A stretch of DNA of 64,000 nucleotides from Carpediemonas membranifera. Lineage: Eukaryota > Fornicata. The stretch lies in the NCBI GenBank assembly GCA_019828565.1, contig JAHDYR010000053.1:186001-250000 (forward strand), read 5' to 3'. A program made the position numbers and the translations under genes. Positions 49,803 to 57,826 of this stretch are shown here, in pieces (position 1 is the stretch's first letter; each line of letters opens with the position of its first letter). The notes under the pieces are model-generated. The model saw nothing but the letters and a program-made list of their open reading frames with translations. It was not told the origin of the DNA and ran no database searches.

Positions 49803-49884
49803 GTAAAGTAAGACTCTTGTTGTATCGAGACCTCACCTTTCGATGGTGCATTTTTAGGATCCGTCTTTCGAAGTCGAGGAATAC

Positions 49885-50775
49885 ATGTCCAACCAGGTGT
49901 TTGTGGGCTCTATTCCGCCAGGTGTCGATTATATGGAGATCAAGCGGGTGATGTCACGCGTTGGGGACGTTGCTTATGTGAAAATCATGAAGGACGAGCG
50001 TGGTGTATCAAGAAACTTCGGCTTTTGCGAGTTCCGCGATCACCGCTCTGTAGAAGCTGCCCTCAACCCAGCTGAAGTCTTCGAGGTTGAAAACCAGCGG
50101 CTAACGATCTCTACTGCCGAGCGCCGTGGCGAGCGCGACAACCGCGATCGGCCATACGGCGGCCGGCGCGATGATAGACGCGACGACGGATACAATGACA
50201 GGTATGATCGTGATAGACATGACCGCGGACCCCGTTACGACCGCGACGACCGCGACTATCGCCGCGACGGCAGGATGGATCGCCAGGACGACCGCGGTCC
50301 ACCCCCTAGCTACGATAGAGACGTACCTATGGGCAGACGCGACGACCGTGACGACGACTTTGTGGTAGGCGTCCCTGGCACGCCCTTCAGAAGCCCGGCA
50401 CCTCCTCAGGACGATGGCATCCCCCCCGGCGTTCGAGAGATTGTGAACAACCTCTCCAGCCAAGAGCGGTACGATGTTCTCGTCTCCCTGAAGGCCATGC
50501 GGCTGCAGCACGAAGAGGACTTCCGGACGCTGATGAACACGAGCCCGGTACTCGCATACGCCATCATCTCGATCAAACAGGAGCTCGAGCGCGAAACTCA
50601 GCAGAATGGGCAGGAGGAGCCGCGGCCGGACCAGCGTGCTGGAGGGCTCAGTGAGGAGGAGCAGCGCCGTCTAATCGAGGAGGCGCTCAACATGACTGAG
50701 GCTCAGTTTAATCAGCACAGCGACGCCGATAAGCGCGAGATCATGGAGATCAGGCGTAGGTATGGGCGGAGGTGA
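49885..50775 (+). CDS. CSTF2: CstF-64 (cleavage stimulation factor subunit 2) homologue
   Basis: Binds the GU-rich element downstream of polyadenylation sites. 296 residues: RRM at 3-80 with RNP2 VFVGSI and RNP1 RNFGFCEF; an Asp/Arg/Tyr-rich low-complexity linker (about 84-160) in place of the usual Gly/Pro region; a hinge-type helical domain (about 183-236, IVNNLSSQERYDVLVSLKAM... NTSPVLAYAIISIKQEL) that in animals binds CstF-77 or symplekin; and a C-terminal three-helix domain (256-292, EEQRRLIEEALNMTEAQFNQ) that binds Pcf11. This three-part order is diagnostic. Confidence 0.87.
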   Translation: MSNQVFVGSIPPGVDYMEIKRVMSRVGDVAYVKIMKDERGVSRNFGFCEFRDHRSVEAALNPAEVFEVENQRLTISTAERRGERDNRDRPYGGRRDDRRDDGYNDRYDRDRHDRGPRYDRDDRDYRRDGRMDRQDDRGPPPSYDRDVPMGRRDDRDDDFVVGVPGTPFRSPAPPQDDGIPPGVREIVNNLSSQERYDVLVSLKAMRLQHEEDFRTLMNTSPVLAYAIISIKQELERETQQNGQEEPRPDQRAGGLSEEEQRRLIEEALNMTEAQFNQHSDADKREIMEIRRRYGRR

Positions 50776-51086
50776 GTCGCCAGTCGTTTGTTTGTACGTA
50801 AAGCGCGTGATGACCTGACATGTTGCACGATGCCATCGTTTGATAAGACAATCACCCAGCCGAGTTATGAACCGAGGATGAGGGATATAGGGCAGTATCG
50901 CGCAATATTGACCAAGCTGCGGCACAATGTGTTGCGCAGTATAAACACATTGTTGGACCCTTCAATAGCACAAACATGGCCGCTTAACCTGCGTTTCGTT
51001 GACACAATGTGTTGCCCAGTATAAACATTGTTCGAACCTCCAGACAGGGCCTGAAAGGAACGATCAAAGTGCCAAACTGCACAACA
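50776..51086. other. Intergenic between CstF-64 and Fanzor C, with two copies of the dispersed repeat
   Basis: Contains the hairpin-forming repeat L1 (50924-50972) and a diverged second copy L2 (51003-51035), then 51 bp up to the Fanzor C stop. No gene seen. Confidence 0.6.
50924..50953. repeat. Hairpin at the left end of Fanzor locus C
   Basis: ACAATGTGTT, loop GCGCAGTATA, AACACATTGT: a perfect 10-bp stem. The partner repeat at 53249 keeps only part of the stem. Confidence 0.8.
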
Positions 51087-53032
51087 TCATCCGTCCGTAG
51101 ACGAATGTTGGCGGTTAGCCAATTGATGATACTGGAATGATGTTTGAAGACGTGGGATCGATGTGCGACTGAACGGAGAGCCACTGAGCTCATCTTCTGA
51201 GGCAAGAGAACGCCACAGGATGTTCTCTGCAGCACTCTTGTCCCGATGATCAACATTCAGAGCATCAGGAACTGTTGCGCGCCACTGAGCACCACGGCAC
51301 TGTGGATTTTCGCAGAGCATCACACGATGTGGGTGAACGTGCTGGTCATCACGCGGACGAACTCGCTTGTAGGGGGCGTGGCAGTGAGGGCAGACGACGG
51401 TGGTGCGATCCTCGTTAACCATGTTAAGATCGACGACAATGTTATACCTCTTGAGAAGGGGTACTATCTCTCTCGCGAACTTTCGATATGGCGCGCAAGG
51501 AATGAACATACCAGCAGGCGTGGTGAATCCCGAGCTCCCGTAGAAGACTTTCAGGCGAATGTGGGTGGCGATGGGATGGTGGCGACGCCAACCGAACTCC
51601 CGAGCCAACTGTTGGCCGCAGCGGGCGAAGTGCTTCTGGCGAAGGATGTGGTTCGCAAAGCGCACTCGGCGGAAAGACTTACGCATTCCAGCCTCGAAAA
51701 TGTCGTTCGCGTTGTCCAGCACAAACCTAATAGAGTTGTTGATACTCACTAGTCTTGTGCTCTTGAACGACGCGGCCGTCATATCAAAGCCGAAACTTGG
51801 CGTCTTAGTGTATCCGCACTTTGGAAGGACGCCGGAGCTGGTGGTGCCATCGGGGTGCCTGATGTAATACCCTCCGATGGACCTCGCGCCCGGGTCGAAC
51901 CCCATGAGGTGGGCATCAGGATCCGGCGCGGGCGGAGCATCGGCATTATTGGTCCCGAGTCGCGGGCGCTCTCTTTCTCCCGCCATTTCGCTCGCTTTCG
52001 AACAGGCATGCTCGCATCATGTTGTGGCCGATAGTGGCCGAAGCCTCTCCTAATCGTCACCGCCACACAGACCCCATCGGTGCTCAGGCTGAGCAGACGG
52101 CCCATTGACCTGGGGTTGTCCCGGTAGCGTCTTTTCTGCTCTTCTGTCAACGGTTTGGTGGCGTGTGGGAGTGCGTGATTAATTCCCACACGATGACAGA
52201 AATTATCATTCAGTAGGCCCATCGTGTCACCGTAGGCCATGAAGCCCGGTCGGACGGGGGCCATGGGCACGATCGGCACGAGGCGAGGCTGGCGGAGCGA
52301 CATCGAGTACTCCCCGTTGAAGTGGCTGATGAGGCCACTCAACGTCTCCACTCCGTCAGCAATTGCCCAGACGCAAGAGAGAATGCGTGGGGCAGCCTGG
52401 GAGACTGGGAGCCCGTCGTTCTCACCCATGTGAGTCGCCCAGAACAGCGAGGGGAGACACGCAAGGATCTCAGGGTTGACCATGTTGAGGATGGCGTGAA
52501 CGCCGGCCAACTCCTGCTCGAAGAAGGCCGGAGAGCCAACACCTGCGAGAGCTTCTTCGAGTCGGGCGAGGGTGCCCTGTAGCCTGTCACGGTACGTCGT
52601 CACCGTGCGGGCGAGCCACAGCTTCACAGAGTTGGCGTATCGGATGAACCACTTCCGGAGACTGGGACTCACTCCATGCGACTCCGCACGACCTTCGAGC
52701 TGCGCGACCAGATCCTGCGTGGTAGTCTCCCGCCACATCGGCAGAGTGTCGAGCGACTGCACGATGGCCGCGTAGGCCTGACCCGGATGACCGCCGCGTA
52801 GATGAGTGAGCAGTCCTTTGTGGAAGTCGGCGTCATGTAGGGGGAGTTGCCGGCGCTGCGCATAGCATTCAACCGCGAGCCGGGCCAGCAGGCATGAGTA
52901 GAGATATTTTGCTGCGGCGTAATCCCCCACTCTCCGTTCTTCGGTGTAGTTCTGTCTGAAAGCTTGCTTGATGGAGGCTTTGATCGTATATATCTCCATC
53001 TTGTTGCGCACTACAGGTGTGCAGCTGGTCAT
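51087..53032 (-). CDS. Fanzor C, best-preserved copy (single frameshift)
   Basis: About 648 residues if the one break is bridged. The N-terminal frame (53032 or 52999 to about 51990) holds a helical region with PLHDADFHKGLL, LVPIVPMAPVRPGFM and GRLLSLSTDGVCVAVTI. A shift at about 51955-52005 lies in a basic linker. The second frame (51986-51087) holds RuvC-I MGFDPGARSIGGY, the VFYGSSGF...CAPYRKF motif, NEDRTT then zinc ribbon C-P-H-C...C-x4-C, and RuvC-III NVDHRDKSAAENILWRSL. Both catalytic Asp are present, and a Glu stands in N-E-D-R-T-T just before the ribbon, where Fanzor proteins place their relocated Glu. An RNA-guided DNA nuclease is expected; the shift may be mutation, intron or sequence error. 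Confidence 0.82.
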
Positions 53033-53346
53033 TGATGAAGATGACATATAAGAGCCGACGATGAACACCATTACCATCATATACAAGTGTAGAAGTGAAT
53101 TTAATGTGGAATAGAAGACAATGAGACGACGTGTGAGCGATTGTGATGTTTGCAGCTGTACTGACGTCCACGAAGAAGACGCTTTGTGGAAGCCCTGGAG
53201 GACGATCTCCCTACCGACTTAAGACGTGAGTAGGAGGGAGACAGGGCAGTGTTGCCCAGTATAAACACATTGTTTGACCCTTCAATAGCACACAATGAAA
53301 ATCCTTATCCTGCACGGTCGAAAAAGCCGAGAGGCGAAATAACAGG
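53033..53346. other. Intergenic between Fanzor C start and LSM14
   Basis: Holds the presumed 5' region of locus C and the right repeat (53249-53292), which includes a TATAAACA box about 80 bp upstream of the LSM14 start. No gene seen. Confidence 0.5.
53249..53292 (+). repeat. Right repeat of Fanzor locus C / upstream element of LSM14
   Basis: GTGTTGCCCAGTATAAACAC and the rest of the 44-bp unit, two mismatches to 50929-50972. Because it contains a TATA-like box and a TTCAATA initiator-like word, it may be the original LSM14 promoter. Confidence 0.75.
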
Positions 53347-54120
53347 ATGCAGCACATAGGCCAGCCATTCTCCCTCACAACAAAGGCAAGCGTCAGATAC
53401 TTCGGCATTTTGACGGCTATGAATCAGGAAGAGAACACATTCACGCTCGCTAATGTTCAGTGTTTCGGAACCGAGGGCCGTGTGCCACCTGCGAACGCGG
53501 TTCCTCCTTCTACGGCCCCAATTGTTAGCAAAACTTTCAGTGCTGATGAGGTTGTGAACATCCAGCTCCAGCAGATGCCCCCGTACTTCGGCTACCCACA
53601 GGGCTATCCCCAGCAGCCCTCCTACGAGCAACAGCGCGCCCCGGCACCCGCTCCGGCCCCTGCTCCGGCCCCTGCTCCCGCCCCTGCTCCCGTCCCAGCT
53701 GCGATGCCCGCTCCCTCAATGACTGGTGCCCCCGCCCCCGCCCCTGTAACGATGAACGCCGCTATGGTGCAGAAGGAGAGGCCTGTGCGTGAGAAGCAGG
53801 CAGGCGCTACCACTACTCAGCGCGAGAAGAACCCTGCTGGCGTTTACCGCCAGCCAAGGCCTGCTGCCCGCAATGAAATGAGTGTTGATGAGATTAAGAA
53901 CTCGAAATTCGACTTTGAGACTTCGGCAACAAAATTCAACAAGGATGCGATCTTTGAAGAGTTCGACGAGGGCGACAAGGCCGTGAAGAGCATCTTCTCG
54001 CAGTCTTCCTTCTTCGACGACATAGAGGAGCCCGAACACCGCCCGCCCCGCCAGAACAGGGGCAGAGGCCGGGGCCGTGGCCGTGGTCGCCCCTGGAAGC
54101 CCCGCGAGGAGGCGCTCTAG
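53347..54120 (+). CDS. LSM14: LSM14/Scd6-family RNP granule protein
   Basis: 257 residues. N-terminal LSm14 domain (about 1-50: IGQPFSLTTKASVRYFGILTAMNQEENTFTLANVQCFGTEGR), an Ala/Pro dipeptide-repeat linker (about 97-135), the FDF box (SKFDFETSATKFNKDAIFEEF), a TFG-like box (SIFSQSSFFDDIEEPE) and a C-terminal RG tract (RGRGRGRGRGRP). The order is that of Scd6/Tral/RAP55, which binds mRNA and decapping factors in P-bodies and represses translation. Confidence 0.92.
   Translation: MQHIGQPFSLTTKASVRYFGILTAMNQEENTFTLANVQCFGTEGRVPPANAVPPSTAPIVSKTFSADEVVNIQLQQMPPYFGYPQGYPQQPSYEQQRAPAPAPAPAPAPAPAPAPVPAAMPAPSMTGAPAPAPVTMNAAMVQKERPVREKQAGATTTQREKNPAGVYRQPRPAARNEMSVDEIKNSKFDFETSATKFNKDAIFEEFDEGDKAVKSIFSQSSFFDDIEEPEHRPPRQNRGRGRGRGRGRPWKPREEAL
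53638..53757 (+). repeat. Ala-Pro coding microsatellite in LSM14
   Basis: Degenerate repeats of GCTCC(C/G)GCCCCT coding alternating Ala and Pro; all units keep frame. Confidence 0.8.
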
Positions 54121-54313
54121 ATAAAGGAATGAGTATGATGGCGGAACTGAGTGCGGCTGAGAGTGAACCGAGACCTACACTGAGGCAGGAGATGCAAGTT
54201 CAGTTCGTTGATGTCAAGTTGCTCGAGTCGATTTCGCAGTTTTGCGAACGACGTTTCGTCGTCTGCAGTATTGCTCTCTAGTATTTTAGCATGTCACTAA
54301 TACATCCGACCCA

Positions 54314-55057
54314 ATGAATGCATATATGCTAGTTGTTCTCCAATTGGCTACTGTTTTTGCCAGTATGACGCAGATCCCCATTACTGGAGCTTCGCAAGTG
54401 ATCAGCATTCCCAGCGAGGAAAGCCATATCGTTAGAAACACGTTTATTGCACTGTGTGGCGTTTCTGGAATTCTATTCATGGCTTATGCTGTTATCGATG
54501 ACAAGGCAATTCTGCCCAAGCTCAGAAAGGCCTACAAGTCCATCATACGTCGCGTTGACTTGGCCCTAGGCGTTTTCCGCAACCCACAAACCCACACCCA
54601 TGCCTCAAGTGGGGCTATTCGACATGAAGATGCTCGCCTAGAGTCTGATGCCATTGCTCTGAAGAACGCGATGACTGTGATCAAGGAGCTAGACGACGAG
54701 AACTCACAGCTGCGAAAGAAGGCAAGCACTCATGCCAATGAATCCCGTGACCAGGCCCGGCCGGTCGCGCAGAGACCACCGACATCGGCTCCACCGGCTC
54801 CACGGATGCCTCCTCCGCGTAACCTTGGGCAAGCGTGCTACGCCTCGTCAAAAGTCTATTCACTCACCCCGAAAGCACCGACTGACTTCTTGGCTCAGAT
54901 TCGGAATGGGGGCACGGCAGCGCTGAAGAAGCACGTGGATGTGGCTCCCAGGAAGTCGAGGGACTCGGCGGGAGGAATGGTTAGTCAGTTGGAACAGGCA
55001 ATGGCCAGGCGTCGGAAGGCAATGGCCGATACTGAATCGTCTGAGGAAGAGCGGTAA
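54314..55057 (+). CDS. Membrane protein with coiled coil, Pro-rich linker and WH2-like motif
   Basis: 247 residues from ATG 54314. A hydrophobic N-terminal segment could be a signal (YMLVVLQLATVFASM), and a second at about 43-62 (TFIALCGVSGILFMAYAVI) looks like a membrane anchor. A short coiled coil (LKNAMTVIKELDDENSQLRKK) is followed by a Pro-rich stretch (RPPTSAPPAPRMPPP) and DFLAQIRNGGTAALKKH, a good WH2 actin-binding pattern (helix then LKK). The architecture suggests an actin-linked membrane protein; the family is not recognised. Confidence 0.65.
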   Translation: MNAYMLVVLQLATVFASMTQIPITGASQVISIPSEESHIVRNTFIALCGVSGILFMAYAVIDDKAILPKLRKAYKSIIRRVDLALGVFRNPQTHTHASSGAIRHEDARLESDAIALKNAMTVIKELDDENSQLRKKASTHANESRDQARPVAQRPPTSAPPAPRMPPPRNLGQACYASSKVYSLTPKAPTDFLAQIRNGGTAALKKHVDVAPRKSRDSAGGMVSQLEQAMARRRKAMADTESSEEER

Positions 55058-55538
55058 ACGTGTTGATGATGACGAGTGTTGCATTTAGATCGCTAAAATA
55101 CTCAATAAGTCCGCTCCTTGCGACTGAGACTGTTGGTACCTTACCAAGCGCGATGTTTGATGCAGTTTTGATGTTGTTAGATAATTGACCTGTCAGACAG
55201 CCTCCTGTGCATGGAAAATGATTCCACGATCTTCAAATGGCAATGGCGGGCCTTGCAGCCACTACTCCGAGGAGTACCACGCCAAAAGCTTCACGCTCAG
55301 CACAAGAGGGGCATATCGATCATCCAGGTTGGATTGGTTACCAAGATATACACGTAAAGAAACGAAGAAGTTGCTATAGTAGCGATCCCGTTCGAGTATA
55401 GTCTTGTTGATAATTGATAGTCTTAGCCTGCGCGACTCGACGACTGTGGTTAAAATGGCTTAAACTCAAAACTCGTTTGAAAAAGAAACAAGGAATTCAC
55501 ACAGATAGCAAATATTGACTGCTGTATGGCAATATGGC
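55058..55538. other. Intergenic, no gene seen
   Basis: About 480 bp, AT-rich near the duplication boundary. I looked for tRNA boxes; a GTTCGAGT word near 55390 has no matching cloverleaf. Confidence 0.5.
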
Positions 55539-55866
55539 CTAGCCGACCATTGGACGAGCCCGCTCCGGTGTCCCGGCCTCACGATTGTGCATGAAAAAAA
55601 ATCGGCAGAAACTTTTTGGTGAAAAAAAAGCTAGTCAACAAAGGCATGAACATAGAGTCGGTTACACGCGTGCTTCGGCCCACCGCGTGTATCAGCTTCT
55701 CCCATTATGCAATAATGCGGGACGTCGTTCCATAGTGTTCCTATTTGCATGCGTTCTCCGCATATTCACAGGAACGCGTCCCGAACAGCTTCAGTAACCA
55801 ACATCAAGCGCCCGCACAATGCTAAGCTTTACAGAGCCGCGTACCGCGACCAGCAATAAAGAGAAA

Positions 55867-56403
55867 TCAATCAAGTCTAATGACACTGCGGCATGCCGCT
55901 GGAGAGTCCATGTGAAGGCGCACCCTCACGTCAGCCTCCCCGCTCGTCCGCCGCGGCATCGTGCGCGGCGAGTAGTGGTGCGTGATTTTAAGGGAGCTGC
56001 GCCTCGAGCTCCTCTGGTTGGCCTGCTGGTTCTCGTTGAGCCGCTTGGGCGCGGCCGTCCGGTGCGTCTTCGGCGAGATGAAGGAGACCGCGTCGCCCTG
56101 GAAGCTGGACGTCACAAACTCGTCAGACAAGTAGGAGTGAACTTCCGAATCTGCGCGGACCGATGTCGGTGACTTCGCGAATGAATCAAGCGACCGGGCG
56201 AAGGGGCTGTCGCGCATGAACGGCGAATGGCACGTTGAGGCGATGCTGAAGCACGAAATTTGGTCCAAATCGAAGCTTGCATCGGGCGCGAACGAATCGG
56301 TGTGGAAATCGATGTTCTGCTCCGCAACGGGCGTCACCGGAAGCGGCGGAAGCCACGTGAACGCATCTTGGCTCATCGACAGCGGCAGAATGGGTTTGTC
56401 CAT
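55867..56403 (-). CDS. Small Ser/Pro-rich protein, unknown (right copy)
   Basis: 178 residues, identical to the left copy at 45520-46056. The whole gene and about 60 bp upstream are inside the duplication. Whether the copy is expressed cannot be told. Confidence 0.55.
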   Translation of the reverse strand: MDKPILPLSMSQDAFTWLPPLPVTPVAEQNIDFHTDSFAPDASFDLDQISCFSIASTCHSPFMRDSPFARSLDSFAKSPTSVRADSEVHSYLSDEFVTSSFQGDAVSFISPKTHRTAAPKRLNENQQANQRSSRRSSLKITHHYSPRTMPRRTSGEADVRVRLHMDSPAACRSVIRLD

Positions 56404-56502
56404 CCTAAGATGAATTGTGCTGGTTGAAGATGCCGTTGAAGATGAGGCGAATCCTAAAAATCAGATTTAAGGCAAGATTCAATATCGTGACAGTTGCCGC
56501 AG

Positions 56503-57013
56503 CTATTCCAGGTCCTCCTCGGGGAACAGCAGCAGGAACTTCGCCAGCAACCCGGCCGGGATCTCCTTGCGCCGCAGCGAGTGGAAGATGAGGCTGAACT
56601 GCGTCCGCACCTTCGACAGTCGCCGGATGGCGCGGAACAGATAGATGTAGTAGAACAGCCCGAGCAGCACCGCAAACGCCACCAGGAAGCTCAGCGTGTT
56701 CGTCTGCGTGTTGGTGACCTGCTCGGTGAACCTCGTGCGCATGATTCCTTGGATCTGGAAGGCCCCGCCGAGAACGTCGAGCGGCAGCGTGTCATTCACG
56801 AAAAGTTGGCCAGGCCCGCCAATCATGCCAGCCTCAAGCTCGGCAGCCGCGTTCTCAGCATACATCAAATATGCCTCGAGAACAGGCATCAGACCCTTCG
56901 ACGCGTCATATCTCCGGCTTAAACTGCACTGCGACTCTACGAGTCTGAGGCAGCTGGTGGAATGCAGCACGACGGCGATTTCATCAGCGTACAATCCCTC
57001 TCTCCAGTGGTCC
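56503..57013 (-). pseudogene. 3' fragment of the TmcB-like gene
   Basis: The last 170 codons of the TmcB-like gene, including its final transmembrane helix (LSFLVAFAVLLGLFYYIYLF), without promoter or start. Produced by the inverted duplication. Confidence 0.85.
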
Positions 57014-57156
57014 GTTCGACCGAGACAGGCAGAACTCGAATAGACGCCTGCGACCTTCCTAACACATCCTTAACACAGCTTCCGGGGTGACTGGGCTTCC
57101 TGCTGACCAGTCGACTCTGGCGACTTCTCGTCTGGTCGCAACAGAACACAAAGCAA

Positions 57157-57633
57157 ATGACGATTTTCCGATCGACGCTCATCGCCGTTACCGACATGGA
57201 ACGCTCGAAGCAATTCTACAAAGACGTGCTTGATGCTGAAATCATCGCTGATTTTGGCGCAAACGTTACACTCACAGGAAACATCAGCCTCCAGACGATC
57301 GAAACATGGGCTGGTTTCATACAGCAGCCAGATACCTCATACATTAACTTTGGCAACGCTAGCGAGCTCTACTACGAAGAAGACGACATCGAAAGTTTTG
57401 TCCAGCGTCTCGAGGCCTTCGAAGTCGACCTTGTTCATCCCCTATATGTGCACGAGTGGGGCCAGCGTGCGGTACGCTTCTACGACCCCGACGGTCACAT
57501 CATCGAGGTGGCCGAGGGTCTAAATGCCGTCGTCGCCCGCTTCCTGGACTCGGGCATGACTCTCGCCGAGACGGCCCGCCGGATGGGGCTGTCGGAAGAC
57601 TTCATACGAACCAACGTGATGGGCGAGGAGTAG
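57157..57633 (+). CDS. VOC (glyoxalase/dioxygenase superfamily) protein, bacterial type
   Basis: 158 residues: a paired beta-alpha-beta-beta-beta module beginning STLIAVTDMERSKQFYKDVLDAEI and closing RFYDPDGHIIEVAE, whose final Glu is the usual metal ligand. A C-terminal helix (LAETARRMGLSEDFIRTNV) looks HTH-like and is common in bacterial homologues. Substrate unknown. Bacterial origin by transfer is plausible but untested. Confidence 0.85.
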   Translation: MTIFRSTLIAVTDMERSKQFYKDVLDAEIIADFGANVTLTGNISLQTIETWAGFIQQPDTSYINFGNASELYYEEDDIESFVQRLEAFEVDLVHPLYVHEWGQRAVRFYDPDGHIIEVAEGLNAVVARFLDSGMTLAETARRMGLSEDFIRTNVMGEE

Positions 57634-57826
57634 TGGTGTTGGGGTGTCTAGTTTGGCGAGTGGTACAATAGCTGGGTATGGTTAGGAGCTCTGGACGGAC
57701 TGTAAAGAGACAGTGCGTCTATGTGGTGATAGCATGGCCAGCAAGGCCGAGTCGATCAGATTTCCAGTTTGATTGCCCTTGTCAATGATGCTTGTCAGAA
57801 GCCGACCAGGCCACCTGTGAGTACTG

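Larger units (their letters stand above)
50929..53292 (-). mobile_element. Fanzor locus C between 44-bp direct repeats
   Basis: Bounded by a 44-bp direct repeat with two mismatches: 50929-50972 and 53249-53292 (TATAAACACATTGTT and GACCCTTCAATAGCACA blocks). A third, gapped copy lies just inside the left end at 51003-51035, and a reverse copy is 20 kb away at 30537. The only gene inside is Fanzor C. The right repeat lies 55 bp before the LSM14 start codon. Confidence 0.6.
55539..57013 (-). repeat. Right arm of the 1.47-kb inverted duplication
   Basis: Reverse complement of 44911-46384. Beyond 57013 the TmcB homology ends abruptly (TCCGTTCGACC), 144 bp before the VOC gene, so this arm is the derived copy carrying only the TmcB 3' end. 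Confidence 0.93.

Noticed and set aside
53537-53813. Gly/Ala-rich minus-strand frames opposite LSM14
   Set aside because: Antisense of the Ala-Pro microsatellite.
55385-55405. Possible tRNA from a GTTCGAGT T-loop-like word
   Set aside because: No flanking acceptor, D or anticodon stem could be paired.
22098-56940. Widespread word CTTAAACTGCAC as a regulatory signal
   Set aside because: Several copies (38345, 44205, 44996, 56926) fall inside clear coding sequence, so its frequency alone means little.
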